Source: Tillandsia leiboldiana (Eukaryota; Streptophyta; Magnoliopsida; Poales; Bromeliaceae). Taken from it: a DNA stretch of 64,000 nt. Numbering within the stretch: position 1 is the stretch's first letter; each line of letters starts with the position of its first letter. Of the stretch, positions 11,854 to 25,118 are shown piece after piece. Position numbers and translations under genes: made by a program. The DNA lies in the NCBI GenBank assembly GCA_029204045.2, contig CM055066.1, forward strand, positions 1,178,001-1,242,000, read 5' to 3'. The notes under the pieces are model-generated. The model saw nothing but the letters and a program-made list of their open reading frames with translations. It did no database searches and was not told where the DNA came from.

Positions 11854-12242
11854 CGGCCGTTGGGTAACGAGATAAGACAGAACTAGTTATTCCGGAATAA
11901 GTATAAAGTACTAAACTAGTGTAAAAAATATATTTGAAATAATTTTAGAAATAAATTTTGTATTTGGTATGAGAATGAGAAATAAAGAATTTTAATTAGG
12001 ATAAATTATTTTTTTACCCTCAAACTTTATTATGTAATAATAAAGTGAGAGATAGTGCCTCGGTAGACGTGGAAGGATACTTAAGAAAAAAGTAAGAGGG
12101 TGGTTGGAATAAGTGAGAACAGTAATTCTCACTTATTCTAGTTGTATTGGAACAAACTATACCGATTGATTTCTGGTGCGTTTGGAAGAATAAGAGGGAT
12201 ATCCCTTCTATTTCTAGTTCTATACCAAATCCAAACAAGTCC
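11854..12242. mobile_element. Tourist-like MITE, short family, copy 1
   Basis: The element begins CGGCCGTTGGGTAACGAGAT and ends ACCAAATCCAAACAAGTCC. It is flanked by TAA on both sides (11851-11853, 12243-12245). It is similar along its length to 44607-44989 and, in reverse, to the ends of 59589-60059 (shared phrases include TTGGTATGAGAAT and TATTATGTAATAATAA). Confidence 0.75.
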
Positions 12243-12245
12243 TAA

Positions 12246-13184
12246 CTTTCTCACCACGTCTAATAGAAAAAGTTACAAAAAAATTTGATGATTGATATTC
12301 GAGATCTTGAATTTAAAATTTAATTATTTTATAACTTTTAATTAAATTTATTTTAAAATAAATAAAATGAATAATATATTATTTTTCTCTTAAGAAAACA
12401 AACAAAAAGAACTCTCCCATCCTTCCTCAAAAACTATTCCATAAATTTTGTGCATTGTAATAGTATTATTTAATATTATAAAGGTTCAATCATTAATATC
12501 TGAAATTTTAAATTTACAATTTAATTATTTTTCAGCTAAATTTTGTTTTGATAATTTTTATTTGCGATAGTAATATAAAGGTGATGTGTTAGTAATAATT
12601 GATGATTTTGATGTTAAATACATTTTATTGAATATAAACACTACTTATTGACTAAACTTTGACTATATTTAATAAATTTTCTCTAACCGTTCTGAGTGGA
12701 AAATTCTTAGAATTTATCTATCATAAACAACTTAGTCTATATACATTCTCAAAAAAAATTGGAAAAAAAAAATTAAGAGTTAATATGACTGCATTATTTT
12801 AAAAAAATTATGTACTTTTATAATAATAATTTTATTTAAATTTTAATTATTTTTGTAAATATTCGTTATTTCACCTTTTTCTCCTAATTTTTAAATGTCA
12901 GAAAATATTTTCAGAAATTACGATATTAATGAAGAGGGCGAAATGATTCTATTACCTTTATTTTATTTTATTTTTTTTTAATATATATCTGCTATTTGAA
13001 GAGTATTTTCGATATAAATTATAAAAAAGTTGACGGAACCGTGACGGAGGAGATCAAATGCATCAACTTGAATTTTTAAGAAGATAAAATATAAATATTT
13101 AAAAGTGAGAAAGAATAATAAAAAAAAATAAGTATTTACACGAGGATTTGATGTAATTTAGCCTAAATTCGGTGGAGCAGTGTA
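12246..13184. other. AT-rich intergenic DNA, possible eroded TIR element
   Basis: From about 12785 (GTTAATATGACTGCATT) to about 13166 (TTGATGTAATTTAGCC) the ends are weakly inverted, resembling the GTTAATT foldback class. Otherwise no feature is seen. Confidence 0.35.
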
Positions 13185-13547
13185 TAGGGGTGGCAATCCA
13201 GCTCGCTGTTCGCGAGCCAGCTCGTGTTCGGCTCGAAATGAGCTCGAGATCGAATCGCTCGTTTAGTAAACGAGCCGAACACGAGCCGGATTTTTCAGTT
13301 CGTTTAATAAACGAGCCGAACACGAGCTGGGGTCAGCTCGCTCGTGTTCGACTCGATAACAGCTCGAATATATATATGAGCAATGCTACATGTACACCCC
13401 GAAGGGGTGTATATCATACACCTCCACCATTTTAATGGTGACGATATTTTTTACGGATCACATCGATTGACCCATCATCACACCCCACCCATTGGATGGG
13501 TGGGGTGTGTGATATACACCCCGAATGGGGTGTATGGGTAGCATTTT

Positions 13548-13600
<53 letters not shown>

Positions 13601-13838
13601 CTATTTAGATTCTAGACCATCAATTTTTTATAAATTTTAATTATTAGATTAAAATTTTAATTTTTTAATTTTCTTTCAACTTTACACCTAATAATAGAAA
13701 TGAAAATCAAATTTGTTGTTCGCGAGCCAGCTCGTGTTCGGCTCGTTAATAAACGAACCGGTTCGAGTCGAATTTTTCAGCTCGATATTTAAACGAGCCG
13801 ACGCCAACTCGCTCGTGTTCGGTTCGTTGACATCCCTA
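13185..13838. mobile_element. hAT-like non-autonomous element carrying a nested MITE
   Basis: The termini TAGGGGTGGCAA and TTGACATCCCTA are inverted repeats of the plant hAT type. The 8-bp flanks GCAGTGTA and GTAGTGCC are partly matched (5 of 8), as for an old 8-bp target duplication. The body consists of many alternating GAGCCGAACACGAGC / GCTCGTGTTCGGCTCG units in both orientations. MITE copy E and an (AT)n tract interrupt it. Confidence 0.7.
13378..13549 (+). mobile_element. Foldback MITE family 1, copy E (nested in hAT-like element)
   Basis: A full-length 172-bp copy with family termini, flanked by TATATATAT on both sides. The downstream side continues as an (AT)n tract to about 13598. 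It lies inside the hAT-like repeat, so it inserted later. Confidence 0.92.
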
Positions 13839-14274
13839 GTAGTGCCCAAGCTGCGATGCACCGGGTGCACCCAGTTATGTCTCGCTTCCTCTCCACCCGA
13901 GCCCCACCTCGAGATTCGAGCCAATTCAAAAATAAAAATAAATAAATAAATAAATAAAAGAGGGAGGCGCGCGCGCGAACGCACACGCGCCCGAGCGCGC
14001 GCGCCATATCGGCGACGGTGCGATGTCCCCCCCCCCCCCCCTCTCGCACGTGCGCTTCCACGTGATCGTCTCCCTCGTCCTCGTCCACACAAAACGGCGC
14101 CTCGATCCTCGATCCTCGATCCCCGATCCCTCACTCCCCCCTCACTCCTCTCTCTCTCTCTCCGCCACCGCTTCCGCTCACTCTCGCCCCATTTTAAACC
14201 CTTCTCGTTCGATCCCCAATCTCTCGCCGCTTAATTCGATCGGGAGGATCATCGATCGTAGAATACGATTAGAG
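13839..14274 (+). promoter_or_regulatory. Putative PHOT1 promoter/leader with two G-boxes
   Basis: Two CACGTG hexamers lie 12 bp apart (14047-14052 and 14059-14064). They are followed by a pyrimidine-rich stretch with a CT repeat (about 14149-14160), typical of plant core promoters and leaders. A donor AGAG|GTACGT at 14274/14275 and the acceptor GTGTAG just before the PHOT1 start suggest that the first, non-coding exon ends at 14274. The transcription start site itself is not visible. G-boxes bind bZIP, bHLH and PIF-type factors; use here is inferred. Confidence 0.5.
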
Positions 14275-14535
14275 GTACGTACGCAGTGATCTTCAATCTC
14301 GTTCTCAGTTCAAATTTCAACTCGTGATTTGCTTAATTTCTTAATCAGTTTGAGCAAATTAAGCGATTTCCACGAATCCCTCGATCTTTGTTTATCTCTT
14401 CTTAATTAATTATCTGTGTTTTTGGCTACATGAATCAGATGAAATCGTACTCGGAACTCAGCTCCGTGGTTTTTAATGTGTTAAATCTGAGAAAAGTGTT
14501 TTGCAAAAATAAATTTTGGAAGAGTAAAATAAAAT

Positions 14536-14569
<34 letters not shown>

Positions 14570-16196
14570 TAATTAAATTTCAGATCTAGAAGAGTAGATT
14601 TAGCCACACTAAACACAATCCTTGAATTCACTCATCTTGAGAAAAAAAAAAGTGTTGTTAATTGTTATGCTCACACCATATTTTTGGTATGAATTATTTT
14701 GAGTGGGCTATTTAATATTTTAAAATTTTATTTTTATTATTTAAATTTTTTATTTATTTGACTTGAGTCAACTGTTGACGGCACTCTAATTTTAAAATTT
14801 AAATTAATTATCAAAATTATCATTTAAATTTTAGAGTTAAGATGCTGCTGACTAATTAAAATCAAACAAACTGAAATAGCGAATAGTGAAATTAAAATTT
14901 TAAAAAATTTACTAAACATTTCAAAATGAGCCAATAGTCCATGCAAATTTTGTATATATTCAATTTTTTCTTGTTATTTTGTCTTTATATATTTGAATCT
15001 ATATCATTCCTAATTTAAAAGTGTAAGATAACATAATAAATCTTAGTTCCTATAAAAACACTCTTAACTTTGAGCCATTTTAAAATAAAATTTTTATTTT
15101 TATTTTTTTTATTTGATATGTATTAAATTGTAAATTTAGTTAATTTTATTATTAGTTATTTTTTCAAATTTTACGTTTCTAATATTCTTCCAACCACAAA
15201 AAAAAATGTAAATTTTAAATAAATAAAAATTAGTAAAATTTGAGGCTCTAATTTAAAATAACCTCTTTACGTTGAGAGGATATACACAGTGTTAACTATT
15301 AATTAATTTTTTTTTTTTTAATTTATTATCATATTCTACATGTGAGAGCCCCCCCTTTCCCCTTTGGGAGTTGCACCGTGTCATTTTCGTTGGATAATAA
15401 TACCTGGACCATTCTCGTCCATGTGTGAATCAAATTGTTTTTCTTTTTTTTTTAATAAGATGATAAAAGAAATATATTTGTATATATTAGCAGACTCGTG
15501 ACCAACGACAAGATGTTTCAAATTTTGAATTTTTTTAAATAAACTACTATTCAACAAATATTTTTTAAAATTCTCCGAAAAATAATAATTTTTTTTTGTT
15601 TTTTTTTTTTTTCAATACAAGTCATAATGGGTGGGGTAACCAGGGTGGGGGACAAAGACGAAACAGTACAAAATCTTATCTATACCCAGCCAATTAGAAT
15701 GTTACATCTCATTGCATGGGATTTAATAACATGTAATAGTTGTTGTCTCATATTAGGCGCACACATGACATGAGCACTCCAAATATTGCGAGCCATTCAC
15801 TGATGTTCCAATGGCTAAGGCACTGTCGACGTTGTTACCTATCATAATCCACCCCCACTGGGTCAAATAGGCGAAATTAATTATTATCTGCACCCAACAA
15901 CATCGACTCATCTTGTTTCCGATCATCCTGATCAAAAAGTGATTTTCGTGTGAGGAAAAAATTGATGTACGGTCGACACGTGGTGCAATAGGCGAGATTA
16001 ATAATTTATTGCTATAAATAAATTGCAGATGAGATTACTGAATCGTTATTGATACAGTTCAAGCAGCAGGTATGGGACATTCATTCTCTGAAAATATATT
16101 TTTTTTCTAATTAATTAGCCAACACAACACTGTTGTATTTACTATTTAGTAGTAACTACTAAATTCCCTGCAATTTCCTTCTCTATTTGCGTGTAG
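14275..16196 (+). other. Putative 5'-UTR intron of PHOT1
   Basis: It runs from GTACGT at 14275 to the acceptor TTTGCGTGTAG ending at 16196, two bases before the PHOT1 ATG. The content is AT-rich with a poly(T) run near 14540 and a CACGTG at 15977-15982. No coding frame is seen inside. The intron is inferred from splice-site logic, not from transcripts. Confidence 0.5.
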
Positions 16197-16198
16197 CG

Positions 16199-19100
16199 AT
16201 GGATCAGGAACGTACTTACAGCGGCGGCGGCAGTGGCGGTAGCGGCAGCGGCAAGATCACCGCCACTGCAGCTGCAGGAGCAGGAGCAGCAGCAGCAGCA
16301 GGAGCAGCAGCAGCAGCAGCTTCGAAGTTGATCCCTCACCTCCCCCGCGACTCCCGTGGATCCCTCGAGGTTTTCAACCCCTCATCCTTCTCCCCCTCCA
16401 CCAACGCTCGCCACCGCCCCTCCTCCCCATTCTCGGCGTGGCAGTCGCAATCCCCAGCCCCAACCCCTCCCGCCGAGGAGGACGACAACGGGGTCGCCAC
16501 GCCATGGATGGCCCTCCCCCGAGCTCCTCCTCCGCCGCCGCCGCCGTCGCAGGCGATCTCGGCGGAGGCGGCGACGGAGGGGGAGGTGGGGGCGGCGGCG
16601 CAGAGGGCGGCGGAGTGGGGGCTGGTGCTGAGGACGGACGAGGAGACGGGGCGGCCGCAGGGGGTGGGGGTGCGGCGGAGCGGCGACGACGCGGCGGCGG
16701 CGAAGAGGGGGAGGGATTCGGGGAACTCGCGGCGGAGCTCGGAGGAGTCGGAGGGGGGAGTTGGAATTGGGGGAGGGAGAGGGGGGATTCCTAGGGTTTC
16801 GGAGGAGCTCCGGGAGGCGCTGTCGGCGTTCCAGCAGACGTTCGTGGTGTCGGACGCGACGAAGCCCGAACACCCGATCATGTACGCCAGCGCCGGCTTC
16901 TTCAACATGACCGGATACACCTCCAAGGAAGTCATCGGCCGCAACTGGTACTACTGCTCTCCTTTTCCTTACCCCCTCTCTCTCTCTTTCCAATTTGATA
17001 TGAATAATACTATCCATACATTCAAAATCGATTGTATATTCCATTCATTCTAAATAGAGATTTTTTTACCGATTATTTTGAAACAGTAAAATTTACTTTT
17101 AGTTTTGTAAGATGTACAAAAAGTATTCTTTATTTTATATTATTGTGAATGTAAATAATATAATCATCATCATTAGTTTCAAATGCAAATGGAGGCCATA
17201 GTTATGACTTATGAGTGGCAAGAAAAAAAAAATCTGGATCCGGGTCAAAATCGGGTCCAACAACTGGTAGAGATAATAATAACTATTTATGATTTCGAAC
17301 AACATATTGTGTCCGGATTCGAACAAAATCGAGACCAAATTTGTTTTTTTTTAAAAAAAATATAAATATTAAAATAGTGTAACCATAGAGACATTTCATA
17401 TATATTTTTTAAAAGTAAACTATTTAGAATTAGAAAAATATTTTATTTTGTCGACATGGTTTGTCCGAATTTTCATGCCGAGATCTGAGCAGGTTTTTTA
17501 ATCTGGACAAAATAATTTGTATAATTCTGGTTTTTTGGACAGAACTTTTTGTTCGGATTGTATTTTGCTGCCACCCCTAGCCATAATACAGATATCACTT
17601 GAATTTCAGAAGTTTGGATTTTAGGATCCAATCTTTTTAAATTTCTAGAAAATTTTGAAATTACAGATTTGCTCTTGTAAAGTTTTAAGTGAACGAACAT
17701 ATCTTTTTAAATTTCGAAAATAAAAATTTGTAGTGACCGCTAATTTTTAGCAGATTTTTTTTAAAAGATTTTTTGAGGGTCTAAAATATGGAATTCACAT
17801 AGAATCTTCTGATGATTATTTATTACTTTTTTAACATTTATAAAACATATAAATGGTATAATACTATGGCCCAAATTTTATTTTCCAGCTTATTTGGTCA
17901 TAATACTGTAGAATATAGTTTTTTTAAAATGTTATTTGAATAGTACTATTAAGATAAGCACTATAACTCCGAAAAGATTCTTTTTACAAGCAGCTTTAGA
18001 GGCTTTGAATCTCGCTTTTGCTTTCTATTATAGTAGAATCTTTATTTTTTCGTTCTTTTCCAAATGCACTATTAAAGGCAGATGCTGTTGAAAGTGAAAG
18101 CAAAAGTGGGGCCAAATTAATTTTGAACCTCCAAAGTTTAGTTCATCTCAGATAATGGCTCATACTTTTTGTTAAATCAAATAGATCTATCAACTTCTTT
18201 TCACGAAGTTGACAGAGCTCTTTTTGTCATCGAAGTAGCTTGAAATTAGGTTATGTGACATCCTCCGTATCATACAAATTGCTCCGTACATGCATTTTGC
18301 AATATAAGTTTAATTTTTGTTGAAAGAGTAGTGTGCAACCACATGCAAATGTTGCACAAATACTTCTTCACCTACATGAGCCAATTAAATGTAGTGCAGG
18401 AAACCACTAGTATAGTTCTAATCGATAGGATTGAATCACTAAACGAAGTTTGAGTCATCAATAGAAGCGATTGATTTTAATGGATTGTAGTAAGCTTAGT
18501 TCTCAGATGCATCATTTCTTTCAGGTAGGTTCATTCCCTGCGTTGATTTATACATTTTCTTAATGCCAGGGACCTTTATGTTAGCTTTTCCCGATCATTG
18601 TACAACACTATCTATGATACTATAACATCGATTCTAAAGTAGCTTATTAGTAGTTCTGTTTCTTCTCTTGGGACTTATTTACTTTGAGTTTACTTCAAAT
18701 TGTTCCTCTGTGCAGCCGATTCCTACAAGGCACTGGAACTGACCCAGAAGAGATTGAAAAGATAAGACAAACATTGGCGGCAGGATCAAATTATTGCGGT
18801 CGGATATTGAATTACAAGAAGGATGGAACACCCTTTTGGAATCTCCTAACTATTGCACCAATCAAGGATGAGGATGGGAATGTTCTCAAGTTCATTGGGT
18901 GAGTTCCTGCTGAAATTAAGTGGTGCACCATTTTCGCAAATTAAACCATGCTACACGTGTCTCTTTCTAACTTAAAACCACATTTTGATACTTTTTTTTA
19001 TTGATTTTGATTTGTTGATGTTGCTGCAGGATGCAAGTGGAGGTCAGTAAGTACACCGAAGGCAGTAAGGATACAATGGTCCGCCCCAATGGACTGCCAG

Positions 19101-22100
19101 AGTCTTTGATCCGATACGATGGTATCGTGTGATTTACTGATTTTCCATTTTTGCCACATAATGGATAATAAAGAAACTTATTCTAGATTTATTTATTTCT
19201 AAATTAGAATATGTTTTTGCAGCAAGACAAAAGGATAGGGCCCGTAGTTCAGTCTCGGAGCTCCTGCTGGCAGTAAAGGAACCCCGTGCACCTTCAGAAT
19301 TGATGAACAACCTTTTCGGGAGAAAATCTGAAGGTGGTGGAGAAATGACTAGACCAGAAATTCTCGGTAGGAGAAGCTCGGGCGATGCAGGTGGTGTTCG
19401 GCGCAATTCGCGCAGTGGGATGAGAAATTCATTGGAGAAGATAAGTGAACTTCCTGAAAGAGGGAATAAGTCTAGAAAATCAGGCTTGCGTTCCTTTATG
19501 GGGTATGTATTAAAGCATTGTCGATCAATATTAAATATGCACAAAAAATTCATTGCTCTTTCATATTGGTATGATCTTTCCACAATACAAAAAGCCAGTT
19601 TGCTATCAATACTACTACCTACGCTCTTTCTGCAGTTAGTCCTTTATCTGTCACCAAGTTTACTTGTGGTCTAGCCAGTCTACTATCAGTGTTTTGGCAT
19701 TTTTGCAGTTTGTTCAAGCGAAAATAGATCACGATCTTTCAATTAGAAACTTGTTGAGAGAATTTCTCCATCTTCGTTAATGAACTGGAGGTTTTCTCCT
19801 CCTCAGCTTTCCTATGTTTAGATATCCTCAAAGGTTCATAACTTTCAACACAAGGAATCACTGTGTGTATAACAATTAAAAGAACAAGTATTCATAATTA
19901 TGTTTTGAGGCCTTGTAATGTAGGAGAAGAAGATGATCGATTATCTATCTCCAAATTAATTGCTCTCAATTTGTCGATATACTGCATTTAATAGTTGTTC
20001 ATACTAATCCATACGAAATGGAGGAACAGAATGCAATGCATATCTTGTTTTGTGAATTGGGAAATATACTCCTGCATAATTCTATTTTCATTGTGCAGAC
20101 TTATCGGCATAGGCAATGCAAATGCGGAAAAGCATCAGTTGGAAGTTCCAATGGAGGATGCTGCGATGATGGAAAGTGATGACGAAAGACCAGAGAGCTT
20201 TGACGATGAAGCGAGAAGAAAAGAGATGAGAAAGGGTATTGATTTGGCTACAACACTTGAACGCATTGAGAAGAACTTTGTCATCACTGATCCAAGATTG
20301 CCTGACAATCCTATTGTAAGTATCACATTTCAACATTAAAAATGAAGGTACACTTAAGACATATAAGATCCTACTAAATCAATGATTACTTTTTGCAATG
20401 TTTCAGATATTTGCGTCGGATAGTTTCCTCGAATTAACTGAATATAGTCGTGAAGAGATACTGGGAAGAAACTGCAGGTTTGATTGTAACCTTACCATGT
20501 GTGTTATCCAGAACATAACTAAAAACAAAATCTAAGGAATGTCATGAGTAATATTCTACACATGAAAAATGATTTTATTTGTTTTAACTTCATAATAATT
20601 CTCTACTAACATCCACATTGAGTATTTTTTTTGATCCGCCTATAACTCAATTTTTTCAGGAATTACTGTTAGTAGATTTGGCACTCATTAATAATTTTGT
20701 CCTTTTTTTTTCTGGGTAACTTGCAGGTTCCTCCAAGGTCCTGAAACAGACCGAGAAACAGTTAGAAAAATAAGAGAAGCAATTGATAACCAACGGGATG
20801 TCACTGTCCAACTGATAAATTACTCCAAAAGTGGTATGCTACTCTTCACTTGAACTGTAGCTGTTTATTTGCCAGAATAAAATCTACAGTTCTTCCCTCA
20901 AAAAAATAAAATCTACAGTTCTGATAATTGAAGTTATCTTTGTTAGATTTTTGGCAAGTTTTAGCCCTAGATATGTAAGAAATGATAACCATCTTAAACA
21001 AACCATCTCATCCTTATCCTTTTCTCTAAAATGCCTAAGTGTATTAACTATGTTTTACTGTCAATTAGAGAAATATCTTATACAGTTACGTAATTTAGTG
21101 AATATTAAAACTTTGGCATTTAATTTTGATTTTTCATTATTCTCTCCTGTAATTTGAGACATGAAATCCCTGGCCAGGTAAAAAGTTCTGGAATCTTTTT
21201 CACTTGCAACCAATGCGTGATCAAAAGGTAATGCATTTTAACCAGATTAGAAAAAAAAGTGTGTTCCATCTTGTTTAAGAAAATTGCCTTGAATTTCACT
21301 TTCTCTTTTGCTGGATTTTATCTAAAGTCTAAACTTTATCTTATGACGTAAACAGGGAGAGGTCCAGTATTTCATTGGAGTTCAGTTGGATGGTAGCGAG
21401 CATGTAGAGCCACTCCACAACTGCATTCCGGAGGATACCGCAAAAGAAAGCGCTAAGTTGGTATGTTATCTCTCTTTTATTGTTAAACCGGGTTATTTTT
21501 GTCAAAATGGTTGCAAAATGAGATAGTATTTATATCGCATAATGTTGGATTTGATCAACAAAAAAGTTTCACAAGCATTATTGACTTCTTATTTTCAAAG
21601 CACTCATCGACCTGCTTGCTCAATTTTTTAACTGCCTTTAAAAGAATGTAGTTCTTTCTATCTAATCACCTCAATCACCTACCTGGTAGGCTGGTACAAT
21701 TAGTGCTTCCATAGCTTCAGATATTTGCAATCTTAGGATTGACTTAACTTAATGGACTCAACATCTAAAACTTCTGTTATTAGTTTCTCTTACTGGCTTT
21801 TATTGACTATGAAAATCTTCTTTGCCACTAATCCAAAGCAATTCTGCAACTTCTTATATGAAAACATTTCAGGTCAAAGACACGGCAGATAATGTAGATG
21901 AAGCAGTGAGGGAACTTCCAGATGCTAATTTGGTAAGGTTTTAGATTTTTTTTTTATTCTTCATTTTTTGCATTCTATAATTTCCATGTAGTCGTGGTGA
22001 TAATTTATCACCATGTTCAGAAACCTGAGGATTTATGGGCTAAGCACTCAAAAGTTGTCCTGCCAAAACCTCATAGGAGGGATAATTCATCATGGAAAGC

Positions 22101-25072
22101 CATCCAAAAGGTATATACTGCTTGAAAATTTGTAAAATCGTTTTTTACACAGGTATCCTGTGTCTTACTGGAGCTCAAACATAGGCTTTTAAAATACGAC
22201 TTGTGCCAAAATTTCGAAAACATAATTTGCGAACTACTTTGCAGGTTTTAGAGAGTAGCGAAAAGATTGGCTTGAAACATTTCAAGCCTGTCAAGCCTTT
22301 GGGATCTGGTGACACTGGCAGGTAATAAGCAATGATATTTTGCTTTACCCTCCAACAGTAATTCAAGTTAGTTATCAAATTCGTTAGGTAATGCTAACTT
22401 TCCTATCTAGAAACCTTTAAAGGAAATTATTAGCACTTTTAGACAATGTAGTCTGATATACTTCTCTTCCACCTTGAGAAGTTATATATGTGGTTATTTT
22501 GGTTTATAAAGTCAAACATGAAACTCATTTGCTTTGAAATGGCAGTGTGCATTTGGTGCAATTGTTAGAAACGGGAGAGTACTTCGCAATGAAGGCTATG
22601 GATAAGAATGTCATGCTTAATCGCAACAAGGTTAGAAGACTGCTTTATATGGTTCTCATCTCTATTGAAGTGAAAAAAATAATCACTAGATTTTTATCAT
22701 TTTCAGGTCCATAGAGCTACTGCAGAGAGAGAAATACTTGATATGTTGGATCACCCTTTCCTTCCAACATTATATGCATCTTTCCAGGTTTGTTATGCAA
22801 AATTCTTTTTGTTAAGCAAAAGTCAAAAGGGCCTGTATGGATTATAGAATAACTTATTTGGTGTATATGACAACCATTGGAACCTCATAATTGACTACAT
22901 TCTAAATTTTCCATATATAATCACCAAAGAAAGTTGAAACTAGACTTGCAATAGAATTTAAGGTTTGTTGCCGTAATTTTGCTACCATTTAATCATCATG
23001 AAGCTCTAAACTCCAATTGAGAGAGTTTGGCCATCCTTCTCTTCTGTCAAGCTTGAGATTTTTCTTTAACTAAGCTGCATTTGAAATTGATTTTATTATT
23101 ACTAGTAGATTAGTTACTTTTACCTACAGATATTAACAGTAGCATTATATGCGTATATTTTGCAGACTAAGACACATATTTGTCTAATTACTGACTACTG
23201 CCCTGGCGGAGAGCTCTTTTTACTTCTAGACAGGCAACCTTTGAAGGTCCTCAGGGAAGATGCTGTTAGGTGGTGATTTTTCCCGTTAAATATTATCGCA
23301 CAAATAACTGCTTAAATATTTTATGTTTCAATGTCTTAAGTTATTGTATGAAGTAGCAGTGCATGCCTATAGTTGTTTATGGAAAAAATGCATTGCTTTT
23401 CTCGGCCTGTTCTAATTTAACTTTAGTTTTATTGTTCTTCTGTCCCTGTAACATTTTTTTTGTTTTTTAGGAAATTTGGGCTAAGCCCTATATATTGTAG
23501 CCACTTAAAAAAAGGAGGCCGAATAGTTTTGATTCAGTCTGTCCTATAAAAAAGTAAAAGATAGACGATGTGGGTAAAGTGCGACTCTTGAACCTTCTAC
23601 ACAGATGTTTTCCTCTGTTGGAAAAAATGTTCGCTGCAAACATTTTACGCTCTTTCCTTCGGAAAAAAAATGTTCGCTGCTACACTCTGTCAGAAGGTGA
23701 TTTTTGACGAATTTATGTTTTGATAAGAGCCACTATAAATATAATACAAGATGTAGTAAGTTTATCCTAATATCTATGTCTTCTGTAGTGTCCACTATCA
23801 AATACGCATTATGCTTATATACCATATACTTGGATAGTTGCTTATGGGATCTCAGTTTGAGTATTTCTAATCTACCAGGATACTAGAGCATTTTGATCTG
23901 TGAACCAGGACTTTTAGCTGCGTATAACTGATAATAGAAAATTTTGATGAATTCAGATTCTATGCTGCAGAAGTGATTATAGCACTTGAGTACCTGCACT
24001 GCCAAGGTAAGGAGCCAACACCTACTAGTCATCCTAGATTCCTCTGTGATTAATTTAAGATGTGGATTGGATAGTCATTTGCGGAAAATTCAAATTTGTT
24101 AGCCTAAAACTCTGTTTAGTGTTAGCGAGTAAGAATTTACTATTAACTTTGCATTGGGCCTGTGATGTTTCTCCATGATTCAATTTCCTTTTTTCCCCTC
24201 CATTTCCTGCAGGTATAATCTATCGAGACCTAAAGCCAGAAAATATCTTGCTTCAGAGAGATGGACACATTTCCCTCACAGATTTTGATCTTTCATGTTT
24301 GACATCTTGCAAACCACAGGTGAGTAAGATATCTAATGTAATCATGTCCAAAAATGTTTTGTTTTGTTTTTTTCCATCTCTCATGGTTCTAATATCTTCT
24401 TTGATTGCCTCTTTAGTGTTACTTTTATCATTAGCACACCAAATTTGTAAAAAAGCTTGTAAGGACCCTAAATTGTAATATTTTTATTTCATTTTATTTT
24501 ATTTGAAAAAAGCCCTGATAGATGCAACCCCTTGAATATGCTAATATTCATTCAAGATTTTCTGGTGAAACTCTCCCTTTCTAACTGTACCCTTCATCTA
24601 TTTTAATTTATATATCAGCTAATTCTTTTCTATGGCGCCCCTTTCTAGCTCTTGTTTCCCGATTCTGTGGATAAAAAAAAGCATTCAAAAGGACGAATTC
24701 CTCCAGTTTTCGTAGCTGAACCAATGCGAGCTTCGAATTCTTTTGTTGGGACTGAAGAGTACATTGCGCCAGTATGTCTGTCCTTTTATCGATTATGAAA
24801 TTCATTAATGTTATATCGAATCTATTTTGTTCTCCTAATGTGTATAGAAAATTATGCAATATTTTTGTTGCCGATCAAGCTAAATTGTTGTATATATGTG
24901 CATATATTCCTACATTTCATAGTTCTTACATGACCTATTTCTCTAAATTATTTTGCAGGAGATTATCACTGGAGCTGGACATACTAGTGCTGTTGACTGG
25001 TGGGCTCTTGGTAAGCTTTCAACTACTGAACAAAATGAGTAGTCCTAATAATACCATTGTTTCATTGTAGCT

Positions 25073-25118
<46 letters not shown>

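Noticed and set aside
13688..14289. Frames of 78-148 codons in the hAT-like element and PHOT1 leader
   Set aside because: They arise from the GAGCCGAACACGAGC repeat and GC-rich leader; no domain is visible.
16336..17044. Long minus-strand frames (about 200-220 codons) opposite PHOT1 exon 1
   Set aside because: The GC-rich, stop-poor sequence of exon 1 keeps other frames open; the Arg/Pro-rich translations are composition artefacts.
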